A DNA stretch of 64,000 nt from Callipepla californica brunnescens (GCA_023055505.1 JALIRH010000045.1:3866180-3930179), one strand, 5' to 3'. Counted from the stretch's first letter, positions 12,201-24,141 are shown. Notes: generated by a model from the letters alone, not told the origin. Program-made: numbers and translations.

Positions 12201-15200
12201 GAGACCCCAAAGCTCAAGCACGTCACCATGCTAGAGAAACCTCCTACAAACTTCGGAACAAAAACTAACAAGCAAAAAAACCAGCAGAGAAATCCCGCCA
12301 CCGAACACACACAGAGGAACCTCAGATCCTAAATGTTTGATCACTGCATCACAGCTCCTACTGAACTGACATGATTTACAGCACTGTTTGCAGATGGTTC
12401 ACTCATCCACAAAGCTGCAACATGCACCAAGGGCTTTGTGAATACCCACACTGTTCCAACCACGTTCCATGACAAATCCCCACACAGAAACCTAAATGGA
12501 AAGCAGACCTCAGCTCAGCAGCCACAGCAGAAACTCTGTGCTGCTGTCTGCTGGCCTCACGTGAGGGGACATGGTAAAGCTACAGCTCTGAAATGGTGTT
12601 TGCCTGAAAAGAACATCACTGCAGATCGAGGTGGCTTTGACTCACCTCATGTACGAGTTAGTGGCACAGCAAGGGACAACATTCTAAAAGCAGTTAAAAA
12701 GGCAGACAGGGGCTGCGAAACTGCTTCTGCTTATATCCAGAAACAGCTTTATTCAAGTCCACACTCTCTTCTGGAGCAGAGTAGAATGGTAGCAACCATC
12801 TCTGGACTTACCAAGAGGTGCTGTTGGCTTTGCCTTCTTGGCTGGAGCAATATCATCAGGCTTGGATTCAGAGAAAGAAGCTGTTCTGCTTGGTGCTGGA
12901 GTCTGAAAGATTCAGAGGCCAAATCAGTAAAGGACAGCATGCCAGACAAGGCTTCCCAACAATTTCTGGGGCATTTAACAGGAGATGGTCACTTTGACTA
13001 TGCTACCCTCCAAAGAAAAGCAATTTTGAGATTGAAGTGTTTCAGTCAAAAGGGAAAACTCTTGAATGCCCAAATTCCCAGCAGGTACAGGAGTCACATT
13101 CTTGCTATTGAAGGGTCACATTTTCTGCACAAGCGAAGTGAATACCAGAGGACCCTTCTTGGAAAATCACACACACAGTCACTGGTTTTCCCTCAAGCTT
13201 TTAGCTGCACAAACGGACAGTGGCTAAAATCTGTTTCTGACCCATTCAGACAGAGGAAGCTGCTTCCAGGAGGCTCCTGAAAAAGGTCTCCCTTTCCCAG
13301 AGGGGGTGGGGGAGCTCACCGATGGGCTGCCGCTGGCATTGAGCAGGAAGTTGGCGGTGTGGGCTGCAGTGGGGGGCTGGTTGGGGATAGGTCGATGGCC
13401 CAGTGCCATCCCCACAATCGCAGTCATGTGAGTCTCTGTGCCAAAGACGTGGATGGGGATCCCCGTGGTCTTCCCTGCACATGCATACAAAAACAGTCAG
13501 CTTTGGGCAGAGGAAAAGGAACCAGCATCTGCCAGAGCAAAGTATTTAGCCTCAAAAAGGCTCCATACAAAGCAGGTGGAAGAAACAGGAGGTGAGAACA
13601 ACACTGAAGGAAATGGACGGTCCTTACCGACTTCTCCCATGACACGCAATCCTTCCTGGTAGTTGGGGCCTCCTCTCCGCACAAAGATCCTCACCTCGTG
13701 CTCCTTCAGGGGGCCCTGGTAATCCTTAATTGCTCTAACAATGCCCTGAGAAGGAAACAAAGGACAGGTGAGCTGAGTAGCCTAATGTTAACACATTAAT
13801 CATCTCAAGAACTGCAAGAGATACGCTCAGCATCAGCACAACACGACCGCACAGAACGGTTTGTGGTTGCTGACTGTGGGCATTTGCCATTACTTCTGAA
13901 CAGTCACCCACCTTAAAAGTGGCTGCTACATTGGTGAAGTTAGCAATGCTGCCTCCAATGATCAGGATTTTGCCTGAGAGAAAAAACAAGCATAAATAAA
14001 ACAGCATTCTTAACGTGCTCTTAACACATTGCACCTATTGCACAGACCATGAAGTAGTGCAGGACAAAAAGCAACTACGCTGTGGTTCAGACTAATTAAC
14101 AGTTTGCAGTAGGTTGCGTTTAACACAGCTTGGAAGATAAGTTTTGCATCAGGCAAGAAGCTTTCTGATAAGAATCTCTTCAATTACATTCGTGCTCTTT
14201 GCTATGTGGAAAACTACAAACAGCATCCCTGAAGCAAGAGCTAGGAGAAAACCATCGCTGTATGTTAAGACTGTAAGGCAGCTGGAAGTGTAGCAACAGT
14301 CCAGATTTGTTTGTTTTTTCTCCTGTGTGCTTTGAGCCATACATCCTGGCTAGCTTATTACAGCTTTTGCAGACGCACCTCCAGTGACTTTCTTACCTTC
14401 AGGGTGCTTCTCTCGTGTCATGAGGGAGAGGATGGTCTTGGCATAGTCATAGGTCTGCTGCTCACTTGGGGCTCCCGAGTACTCCCCATAGTTAGCCAGC
14501 TCATTCACACCCCCCAGGTCACAAATAGTGTCACTATTAAAAATAATTTAAGAGATCAGTTATAATTTTTGTGTCACAACAAAGGCCTTAAAACATTCCA
14601 AATTCCTGGGAAAGCAAGACTCAGTGAGGTCATGCTACCCACTGAGAACAAAGCCTTTCTCTTGGTGCCAGTCATGATTAATTTTGTCACACATCCTACA
14701 TGTGATGGGAACTACCACAGCAACCATGTGAACATTAAGAGCTGACAGGCACTCTGTTTCTTTCCAGGTGGAAAAGAAGGCTTAATTCAACTTCCCAGAG
14801 TTTAATTACCACTTCTAAACGACACTGTATTCCACATCCTAAAATGAAACCTGCACAGCATCTTCCTCTCAAATAGGTCCCAAGCAGTCACAGTATGGCA
14901 GAGTCCCCTCTCCAGAGGAGGGCTTATTTCCTCTGCACCACCCCCTGCTCCCCAACCTTGGATGTGTTACCTGTAAACCACAGAGGCACCACCGCCAGCC
15001 ACCATGGTCCAGATCCTGCCTTTAGGGTTGAGAATAGTAAGTTTCAAGCTGGCTCCACTCTTGGCATCCAGATCAGCAATGTAGGCTTCCTGCAGACACA
15101 GCAGCAAGCATTATTTAAACGTCTTCCTGGCTTTCTTTGGCTAATACCTGCACGCTGTGTTTTAAACCACAGTGCTAGTGGTGTTCAGCCTGACTTCTGG

Positions 15201-18200
15201 GCACGCAGAGCTGTCACAGCTCTGCTAGAGCAACAGCAGGACTGCAAACACAACTTTTGCTCTGATCTCTTCTGCAGACTGAGACTAGAGGAAGTTTAGA
15301 AAAAACAAAACCATCAAATCCAACACACCCAAGGGTGCACTCTGTGCTGCAGCAAAGAACATAATCACCAAGAGAGCCGTAATTGGGCTCAGCGTGGTGT
15401 TCTGGTGTCACAGGGTGCCTGCCTGTTGTGAAGTGCTTTATTGGGAGTTCATTAAGATTCTCAAAGACACCAACAGCAACCTTCACAGTGACTTGCCGAG
15501 GGATGATTCAGAGAGACAAAAACTGAACTAATCCATTTAAGAGCAAATTGAGTTAAGCATTGGCATCCAGCAAGCTACGTGGAGAGAAACAGCTAAATGG
15601 ATTTCTTGGCCATGTTACAAAAACCTTTTCCAACTGATGCATAATTATAATTAATGAAATGAAAAAAAAAAAAAAAAAAAAAAAAAATCAGGGACAAATC
15701 ATTCTGGGGGGGGGAACCTGAAATAAGTAACAGAACAATTAAGGAGAGCTCTAGTGCCAACAATCATTAAAGCTGCTGAGAAGCTGTGTATGAAGCAGCG
15801 TTCATGCAACTGGCAGTACAAACCCTGACAGCTCTGAGAGGGAAGACTAAGGTACTTCAAATACAGCAGCAAAACCCAACAGGAGAGGGAAGCTTCACTG
15901 CTGCAGACACACAGACAATGAAGAAGTCATCCTGCAGCCCACACGAGAGGGACTTTGGCCAGAGCAGGCTGTTACTTGCCTCTGGGTAAGCCTCCCTGCC
16001 GAAGGGAGGGGGGAACTCCACATCCCCCCATTTCACTTTGCAGATGTAGTCAGCAGTTGCATCAATCTTTGCAGCCAGGTCAAGGATGTAGACACCATCA
16101 TTAGTCACCACTGTATTGGAAAAAAATATCAGGATTATCTGTGTTCTGTACAGTGACACGTTACTGACTTGCTCATAAAATCTGATACCAGATACCGTTA
16201 AAAAATAAATAGGCCCCCTCTGTTCTCCTTTCTCCACATCAACCATTTAGATCTAGCAAACCCAGAGAGCTTACTTAATAATGAACTTGTGATCATAGCA
16301 ATCTCATTCAGGTGCTGTTTTATAGTGAGCAGTTCTCACGTGCTACACCTCTACTGCCCAGCCCTTTCAAGGTAATGTATTGTTTTCACCAGGAAATAAG
16401 ATAATAGAGAGCACTGCCTCCAAGCCCTTCCTATTTCATATTCATCCAGTTCATAGCTCCAAGACAAGTCACAACCAATTCTGTACTTGTTTTGCATTTG
16501 CCATTGTCTACAGTGGCACACAATGGAGAAGGCTAATCTACACATTTCAGTATTTCAGTACAGGTGAATAGCAAGCCACTCTGTGTAGGCTCCCAGAAGC
16601 ACTGCTTACCTAATGGATTGATCTCGAGGTATGTGAAATACAGATCTTCGTAAAGATTGAACAGGCCACAGATGAAGCTGGCCAAGATGCTGCAAAAGAA
16701 AAAAAAAGAATAAATAAAATTAAAGTCATTACAGCAGCCAAGTATAAAGTACAGCTTGCTGTGCTTTATTTGCATTAGCCTCAAGTCTGCTTTGTACCAA
16801 TTTATTTCACTCTCATTCATCTTCTCTGGAAGAAGCCAGGATAATGACTCAAGGAAAGACAGACCTCGATGACTCATCCTCATTACACTCCACCAAACTC
16901 TGCTGAGAACACACTTGTGAGCAACTGCCATGGAGATGCTCAGCCTGCTTAATCTTCCTGAGACAGAACTGCATCCTTGTCTCCTCCTGACAGATATGCA
17001 CCCTTGTCAGAACTAAACTTCCTTAGCTGAGATGGGGAAGATGGCAATGACACTGAGACAAGGATCAAAATTCAGTGCGCATCTCCACCTCCTCCTCAGA
17101 GGTCAAAGCTTCAGTAGATTGAGAAGTGCTCCTGTCAAGTGAAGGCTCAATGCACCAGGAACACTCATTCTCAGTTCCATAAGGGGCACAGCTAAGGTCA
17201 AAGAACTTGGGCTTAGGATGCATGGAATATTCCTGAGGGCTGCAAGGAGGGTAAGAGAGCAAGTTTCTGGAGGAAGCAGTGTGAACGAACACTGCACTAA
17301 AATGAAATTAAGTTTCTGGGTGGATGGTTGTGCCCAGAGCAGGCACAGGAACTGGGCATCTGATCCACACTTACTCCTTTTTATTTGCTGGTGCGTGCTG
17401 CAGGAGATGCCTCTTCACATCTGACTCATTAAGCTTTTCATCCACTGCCACAAGCAGCTTCTGAGCTTTGGCATCAACATCTCCCACATCCACACCTCCT
17501 TCGTGGTAGAAGAGGACATAATCTCCCTCCCGGGCAGCATATATGCAGACATAGAACTCTTCCTCCTGCACCACAGACCAAGGCACAACCGTTAGCAATC
17601 ACACCATTAGCAAGCACCTTGCAGCTCCTATCAGCACCAGGAAAGGAAACTGAGCATACTGCTAAGCCCTCCAAGGAGCAATAGCTCTGCCCAGACACCG
17701 CCCAGAAAGCTTCATCCATGGACAACAGCTTCTATTTTTGGAGAAAAGAACTCCCATCTTACACAACTGATGTACACATCAAGAGCCTTTCCTGGTGCAG
17801 TGAAAGCACCTACAGCCAAGGTAATTATACCCTTCCCAAAAACCATGGCACAGAACGAAGATTGCACCAGCACAAATTGAGACATCCCACATCAAGTGAG
17901 ATAGCAGTACCAGATTCAAGGAGCACTGAGCTGCCTTCTCCCTTCCAAATGGATCCCTCTGCTGTGATCTGCAGCCTCCTCCCAGCACAGCAAGAGCAAT
18001 TGTGATTGTTAACGACTCCTTACAGGGACTAACGCTGCACCGACAAGCAGCTCTGACAGCATGCATCACTGTCAGCTTCGTAACCCACTGCCAAGCTCCT
18101 GCTTTTGCCACTGTATCGAACCATCAAGCATGTGCCAGTCAGAAAAGACTGAGAAGCACTTCTAATGCTTTAATTGGCATGCCAACCTGTTTGTGAGGTA

Positions 18201-20383
18201 CAAAGGGTTCAATCAGAAAATTCTTCAGGATTCCCTTTGCATTGGCAATCTGTGGACAGAAAACAAGGCAGACACCAATAAATACTTGTCTAAGACCCAC
18301 ATTTATGAGAGCATAAGGCAAGCTTAAAGAATTAACACTACCCTAAATTAAGTGATCCCTCCCAGGAACTTTTCTATCACATTTGCAGGGAAACCATACT
18401 CTTCCCTACAGTAAGGGCTCAGGAACCTGCAGAGATGCACTCCTGCCATCCAAAGCCAACACGTCCAGGCACAAGAGTCATGTCTGGGGTAGGTACCACC
18501 GCTCCCAAGGACACTGCTTCAGGAACCAGCACCACTGGTCACAGCCCCTTGGCTCAGGTTTCCCTTTGGATGCGACTGCTGCACTGTGCTCAACAGCTAT
18601 TTCAACACCCAGCTTTCTGATGGGAGGCACACAAGATGCAGTTGCCTGCTGTTTCGTAACGGCCTTCAGGCAAGTCTCCCTAGCTCAGCCTGATGCTGGA
18701 GCCAGCAGCAAATCAATCAGAGCAGGGCAAGGCAGCGGCTGCCTTGAAGCAGAACTCCTGAAACGCAGCAGCTGGGATGGCAGGCATTTCTTTATCATTA
18801 GCATTGCAGTCGCATTCCCAGGGGAATAAATATTTCAAGACAGCACGAAGCTAAGAAAGAACTTGAAGTAACACCCAGCCACAAATGAGAACACCGTCTG
18901 GCTACAATGAGAGGACAATTTTATGACAGCTTTTATACTTGTCTTGTTAAAGCCACCTTAGATATTAAAGCGAAGCAGCTGCCCCAACTAGACACAGCAT
19001 TCAAGCTATCAATACTGGCTTCCCTGAGTTAGCTCTGCTGAACTCCTGACACTGGCCTTCCACAGCAGATGAGAGCAGGGACACCAAGTTACCACAGTAC
19101 GTCACCAACAGTGCTTATTTACCAGGAGGAGGTTCACACGCACGGCAATTTATTTTGGCACCAGTACAGCACACATTTCCAACCCTCCCCAGCTTACTAG
19201 AGAAATACCTGCAGACTTTTTGCTGCCACTCACCGTGGTCTCTTGGCCCAAACGCTGCTTGAGCCAAACCTTCACCTGATCCAATGTGAGGTTAATTCCA
19301 ACCAGCCCCAGCTTCCCACGCCGCTTGATCAGCTGATCTGGCTTCACCACCAAACGCTGCAGCGTTGTGCAAGAGGGATTAAAGAAAGGATAATTAGAAA
19401 CTGAGTTTGGTTGAGAGATTCTCTGCAGATGGCAAAGTGAAGCATTCAGTAATTTTACACAGCAAACATCCCTGTGGTGTTCCACCAGTCCCGTTTCTGT
19501 GCCTAACTGCTCAACAACTGTAACCCATCTCCTGCTACAACACAGCTGCCTTTCTTCTCCTCCCATCTCTGCGCTTTGAGAAGAGCTGCCTTGTTTCTCC
19601 TAAGAGTGGACTGCACATCAGCAGAGACTGTTTGTTCCAGGCATTGATGGTGGTGCTTCGGTGTGGTTTTCAGTGTAACTGTTGGGATGGCATTCAGCCA
19701 CTCCCTTTCTGTAAAGCTTCACACTGAACAGCATCCAGCATCCTATCCATTTTGAGAAGTCCCTGTAAGATACACCATGAAAACAACGTTTCTCCATGAG
19801 CAGAAGCTCGCAAGGAGAAACCACCAGAGATGTGGGATGCCAAGCACGAGCACACCATCAGCTGCTTACCACGACAGTTTCTGCTGCCACTCCATCCCCC
19901 ACGTGTGAGGCTGCCTGGGTCCAGCACTGTGCACACCTCTGTCAACTGACAGTGATAAGACACCCATGGAAGGCTGTTCCCAGGTGACAGATTTATCACT
20001 AGCTGGCAAGTCTGTTTTTGTTGTTTTGTTTTTTTGGATAATCAGGCCCTCTTGAAGGTGGTACAGCACCCCGAAGCAAGGTTTGTTTCCTCATCAGCAC
20101 TGCAGGGCAGCAGCTACAACCAGCCCCTCAGGAAGGTCCCCAGCACACAGCCCTGCTCGCAGCTCACACAGTGAGCCCTGCCCTGGTGGGCTCAGCCCCC
20201 AGGAGGGCACAGCACAGCCCTTACCTCGCTCAGCAGCCAGGGGTGGTCCTGGGTGAGCCGTGCCCAGTCGGTGTCCGGGGTGACACGGGCATACTTGAAG
20301 CGGTTCTGGATGGCAGAGGACGTGCAGATGTACTTGTACAAGAACTCCTTCCCCGTCTGCTCGGAGATGGCTTTGGCTGACAT
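3276..20383 (-). CDS. ACLY: ATP-citrate synthase (ATP-citrate lyase)
   Basis: Cytosolic homotetramer that converts citrate, CoA and ATP to acetyl-CoA, oxaloacetate, ADP and phosphate, supplying carbon for lipid synthesis and histone acetylation. 28 coding exons splice to exactly 1101 codons, the human length. Order: ATP-grasp/succinyl-CoA-synthetase-beta-like part, a Ser-rich linker (about 440-485), an alpha-like CoA-binding part with phosphohistidine His760 ([10 protein letters not shown]), then the citrate-synthase-like module. His900 ([10 protein letters not shown]), His975 (GIGHRVKS) and Asp1026 (LNVDGFIG) match the known catalytic residues. Thr447, Ser451 and Ser455 in [12 protein letters not shown] are the known GSK3/PKA/AKT phosphosites. 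Start [11 protein letters not shown] at 20383; stop TGA at 3276-3278. A 5' UTR exon is spliced to 20394. Every frame and junction is intact, so this is a functional gene. Confidence 0.98.
8119..12811 (-). other. Longest internal ACLY introns (around coding exons 12-15)
   Basis: Introns 8119-9939, 10082-11707 and 11738-12811 flank the 142-nt exon at 9940-10081 and the 30-nt cassette exon. I see no transposon, RNA gene or protein gene on either strand, apart from an unusually long plus-strand open frame starting at 12438, reported as a finding. Confidence 0.6.
11708..11737 (-). other. ACLY: ACLY 30-nt cassette exon (coding exon 13)
   Basis: The exon encodes [10 protein letters not shown] (10 aa, its first and last codons split with neighbours). 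It lies after the phosphosite linker and corresponds to the segment missing from a known shorter mammalian isoform. Flanking exons 12 and 14 join in frame without it, giving APL-GKATTLF, so both forms are coding-competent. Confidence 0.85.
15662..15687 (+). repeat. A26 homopolymer in an ACLY intron
   Basis: Twenty-six consecutive A on the plus strand, with no target-site duplication or processed gene remnant that I can recognise beside it. A simple repeat is the plainest reading. Confidence 0.9.
15978..15979 (-). other. ACLY: Non-canonical GC splice donor, ACLY
   Basis: The exon ends CCAGAG (15980) and the intron begins GCAAGT. Joining to GAAGCCTAC at 15089 gives YPEEAYIADL, the family sequence. 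The GT four bases downstream would give the wrong frame and sequence. GC-AG introns are a known minor class. Confidence 0.88.
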
Positions 20384-20394
20384 GGCTGCCTAGT

Positions 20395-23245
20395 CTGGAT
20401 GGAAAAGCAATTTGTCAGAGGAGTCATCAGGAGAGGGCAGTTGTCACACAGCTATCAGCAATAGCAGATTTGTTTCAACTGCCGAACCTTTATCAAGAAG
20501 ATAGGAGACTCTGCAAGAGACAGAATAGCTTAACCACTAGAAACAAACTGGAGATGCTGCATCCAGCTAAGAAGGACGTCAAGCTCAGTGCAGAGCTGGT
20601 TCACAGCTGCCCTTTGTTAGTAATGGATCAATTTCACCTTATTATTCTGAGACAGCTTTTTTTCTTAATTAAAAGGGACCATCTGTGCACCAGAAAAGCA
20701 CTGACCAAAGGCTTACAGCTTGATTATATGGTTGGCCAAGCTAGCTACAGAAGAAGACTGTCCAAAGCTGTAAAAGCAGCTGTATGTTGGGCTGGTAAGA
20801 GGCAGAGCTGTAAAACACACACCTTATTCTGTAAACATTCAGTCCCCTCAAGCAGCATTCCACTACCTTTGCCTTCACAGCTGCACATGCACTACACTGA
20901 GCCATCTGTACCACAGTGCTCAGAACTTCTGATTACAATTTTCACTTTGAAGCAGCATTATTTCCAGGAGCAAATCCCTCTCCCAGTTACCTGCAACTAC
21001 TTATTTTGCCTGGCAGGAATACTCTTGCTTTCAAAGCTCTTAGAAATCCATCAAGTGCCATCAGAACAGCTCAATCAAGGCCAGGCCCAGAGAAAAAGCA
21101 GCACATTTCACTGCAGTAAGAGCTCATAAGAATGGTTTGCCATTTTATTTTATCCTAAAGAAAAAAAACCCCAAACCTACGTAATTTGCATTTCTCCAAG
21201 GTGACACAGAGCCCTTGAACAATGCTGCAGTTCACATTACAAATTAAAGTAATGAAGAGCTGGCATTAGCTACGCCAGTGATGAAGATGTAATTGTCTGC
21301 AACGGTAGAGAACCAGACCCAACGACCCAGGTCTGCCAAGAAAGAGAAAACCTAAAGGATTATTGAATAGGAACAGATGAATATGACAGAATCCGTGTGT
21401 GTCATGCTGGCTGTCCCATGGCAACACAGCAGCAGGAAGGAGACTGCTCTGCCCATGTTTCACACTTGGTAATGCATTAGCAAGTCTTTAATCACATCCC
21501 TCAAGCAGCTTTTACGCTGCTCTAACTCAGCCTATCTCATGGGACAGGCAGCATGAAACAATCCCTTCAGTGCACTGAACTGTGGAGCTAAAGGATCAGC
21601 AGATAAAGGTCCTATAGGGCATCAGCAATTCCGACCCATTTGTGCGTGTGCAGGCCCTCCATCACCCGGAGGGTCACAAGCAGAGCAGACTTCATTACCA
21701 GGAGCAGCTGTGCTACAAACACCGAGCAGAGCTCTGACCGGCGACCACCACGGAGCTGAGGAACAGAACCCCTGTGCTTCCCCCACCGCAGGGCAGGGCT
21801 CTCCCCCACCCTGAGGGGCCCCTCTGCAGCACACCCAGCACCCGCAGCTCTGATGCCAACAAGTGAGATGGATGCAGCTCAGGAGGATAACGTCCCCCCT
21901 TCATCCCAGGGTCATTTATTAACACAGCTCAAGAGCAGCCAATATTTCCTGCCCACGGCAGCACGAACAGTTACGTCAGCATCCACCTGGCAAACACGCT
22001 TTCATCAGACGGCAGAGGAGCTCCAGAGGAGAGGCCCCACAGCAGCAGCAGCCAACTCCACGGGTCACAAAGCTTCAGTGCCACTCGTTGTGAAACTCCT
22101 GGCACCGGGCTGGCGTGATGCAAGCTGCTGTCACTCGCTACGGTGGTGAGCACGTTCCCTACAGAATCTGAGCCCTAAAAATTCAACAGCAGCCAAGGAA
22201 AACAGCAGACTACAAACTGATTTAAGTCAGGTTACTGGAGAATGAAAGACCGACTCCAGATGTGCTGGGACACATCTGCTGCCAGGAATGGGATATCTGG
22301 AGCTCTGTCTTTAAAAATCAACTTGACCTGAAACACTGTGAGGTTCTGTGCGAGCCCATTCCCCGTGTCACCGGGGAAACGGGCAGCGGATCTGAGCAGG
22401 ACTCGGGGCTGTGGCTGCTCACTGCATCCCCTGCCAAGGGACACAGCAGGAGCAGAAGCCGCTCGCAGGAGGACAGCAGCACAACAGCTCACACCAAAGC
22501 TCTCTGCAGAAAACCGCCGTTTTCCAAAGGCTGTTTGGATAACAGCGTTGGACAGGAGAGCGATACCCCAAGTTCCAAACACAATTAAGGAAACTCAGCA
22601 ACCGCACAGATCCGCAGCCAGCACGTTCAGAACACACGCAGGCACTCGGTCGTTGGATGCTCCGCCAGAGAGCAAGCAGTTTAACAGAGGGAAACGCGAA
22701 CCCCGTGCAAAAGGAAGAGAGCTTCCAAAGCTGCAAAGCGAACAGCAGATGCGCGCAGGTAGCGAACAAAAGGGCTGGAGCGCGGCCACGCGCGGCGCAC
22801 GGGGCCGTCAGAGCCCCTCACCGCGCACACGGACCGTTCAACCAGCGAGAGCGGGACGAGAACCGCCAGCGGGGGGAGGAGGGCCGCCGTCCTGCCGCGA
22901 GAAGGGCCGGACGCTGCACCGGAGCGCCCTCGGGCCCGGGCCGCCTCCGCACGCAGACGCGGAGCTCAGGGCGCGGACAGAGCCCGTTCCCCCGGCCCCG
23001 TTAAACTGCGCCGTGCCCGCCCGCTCCGCCCCGCTCTGCCGAGGACGGATCCCCGCGCGCCCCAAGGTCAGAGCGGGAGCGGGGAACGCGGCCCCTCCGC
23101 CACCGGGGCCCGGCAGCGCCGGCTCTCACCGGGGACGGGCGGACGTCCCCGCCGGCCCGCGATGCTCGGCCCCGGGCGCCCCGCAGGATCCGAGCTCCCT
23201 CCGTGAGGAACCCCGGGGCGGCGCGGAGCTCCGCCCGCCGCCACT
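20395..23245 (-). other. ACLY intron between the non-coding first exon and the start-codon exon
   Basis: The acceptor is clear (CATCCAG|ACTAGGCAGCC, exon from 20394). The donor should be one of the GTGAG sites at about 23242-23270. About the first 2 kb on the plus-strand map is AT-moderate with no recognised gene. From about 22.7 kb it becomes CpG-island DNA. Confidence 0.6.
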
Positions 23246-23340
23246 CACCTCACCTCACCTCACCTCACCTCACCGCACCGCACCGCACCGCACCGCACCG
23301 CACCGCACCGCACCGCACCGCACCGCACCGCACCGCACCG
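23246..23340 (-). repeat. Pentanucleotide array (CACCG)14(CACCT)5 at ACLY first exon
   Basis: Plus strand: five CACCT units (23246-23270) then fourteen CACCG units (23271-23340). In the ACLY transcript direction this reads CGGTG x14 then AGGTG x5, followed by AGTGG. The AGGTG part contains successive GTGAG sites that resemble 5' splice donors. It probably lies in the ACLY 5' UTR exon or at its edge. Confidence 0.85.
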
Positions 23341-23550
23341 TTCGGTCGCGCTGACGCCGCCGCCGCCGCCGCCGCCTTTTGTTCGCTGCGGCGCGGCGCT
23401 GCCTCCCCGGCCCATCGGCCTACGGGCGCCGCCGCCTCCCATTGGCCGCCGCCGCCGTCACGTGTGCGTTGCCTGAGCGGCGCCCGCGCGCCCATTGGTC
23501 GCCGCCGGTGGGGCGCGCCCGCGCGGCCTTGTGGGAGTCGTAGTTCCGCC
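23341..23550 (-). promoter_or_regulatory. ACLY core promoter with CCAAT - E-box - CCAAT
   Basis: On the minus strand, CCAAT boxes lie at 23441-23445 and 23494-23498, with CACGTG at 23459-23464 between them, all in GC-box-rich DNA. NF-Y, Sp1 and SREBP control of mammalian ACLY is established, and CACGTG is bound by USF and the ChREBP/MLX family. The layout suits a lipogenic promoter. Factor assignment is inference. Confidence 0.7.
23529..23545 (+). promoter_or_regulatory. ZNF143/Staf-type motif
   Basis: TTGTGGGAGTCGTAGTT resembles the ZNF143 consensus (reverse of ACTACAATTCCCA), common in CpG promoters. It lies just upstream of the ACLY CCAAT boxes. Confidence 0.5.
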
Positions 23551-24086
23551 CCCCGCGCTCCGCTCCTCGGGGCCGCGCAGACGTCAGCGCCGCGCGCGTC
23601 CCCGCGCCGCCCGCCTGGAACGCTCCGCGCCTTTCCTGCTCCTTCCGACCCGTGCCCGCGGCACGAACCTCCAGCGCCGGAGCGAAACGCTCTGCGGTGA
23701 CCCCTCAGAGCGGGGCGGTCACCACAAGTCGGCTCCAGAGCCCTTCCCTGCGGCACAGGGACTGCCGGACCGCCGCCTCCCGCAGCAGGAGCTGTGTCAC
23801 CGCCCGCCCGCGGCCTCCCTCCGCCGGCGGTGAGGATACAGCCCACGCTGCGCACGGAGCAGTGCCGGGACGGACACGGCCGCTCCCACTCTGAGTCACT
23901 TCGCTGGAACAAACTGCCGCAAACATTCATCTCGTCAGGACCGTATCCAACCCCAAAATAACGTCAAGACGAAGGATGCCGATGGGAGGAGAACCAGGAG
24001 CTTCTCTCGTTCCTCAGCGCTGCTGTCCAGGATCGGACGCTACAGCGTGCCGTGACCAGCCGAGCGGAGGCGGTGGGCACCGCCTG

Positions 24087-24141
24087 CAGCACAGCACAGC
24101 ACAACGCAGCGCAGCACAGCACCGCACCGCACAGCACAGCA
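24087..24141 (+). repeat. Degenerate pentanucleotide array (CAGCA/CCGCA)
   Basis: Eleven 5-nt units, mostly CAGCA with CCGCA, CAGCG and CAACG variants, in the roughly 1 kb between the ACLY promoter and ODAD4. It is related in phase and unit length to the CACCG array at 23246-23340. Confidence 0.75.

Larger units (their letters stand above)
3276..20394 (-). other. ACLY: ACLY exon map
   Basis: Coding exons in transcript order: 20225-20383 (exon continues to 20394 as UTR), 19234-19356, 18187-18249, 17375-17565, 16610-16689, 15980-16110, 14971-15089, 14397-14533, 13912-13973, 13628-13745, 13320-13474, 12812-12902, 11708-11737, 9940-10081, 7950-8118, 7761-7865, 7314-7510, 7070-7151, 6648-6758, 6172-6299, 5902-5995, 5495-5649, 5197-5347, 4503-4646, 4297-4410, 3749-3831, 3557-3633, 3276-3370. 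Lengths sum to 3306 nt, i.e. 1101 codons plus stop. All junctions are GT-AG except the donor after 15980, which is GC. The acceptor tract at 5998-6009 is an unbroken run of twelve C on the transcript strand. Confidence 0.95.

Noticed and set aside
20470..21129. 219-codon plus frame in the first ACLY intron
   Set aside because: Non-ATG start, no recognised domain, and no promoter or splice context. Probably chance in an AT-moderate intron.
22338..23354. 338-codon plus-strand open frame over the ACLY promoter
   Set aside because: CpG-island and repeat composition keep stops rare. The peptide is Arg/Pro-rich low complexity and ends in the PHRTA repeat. No splice or start logic.
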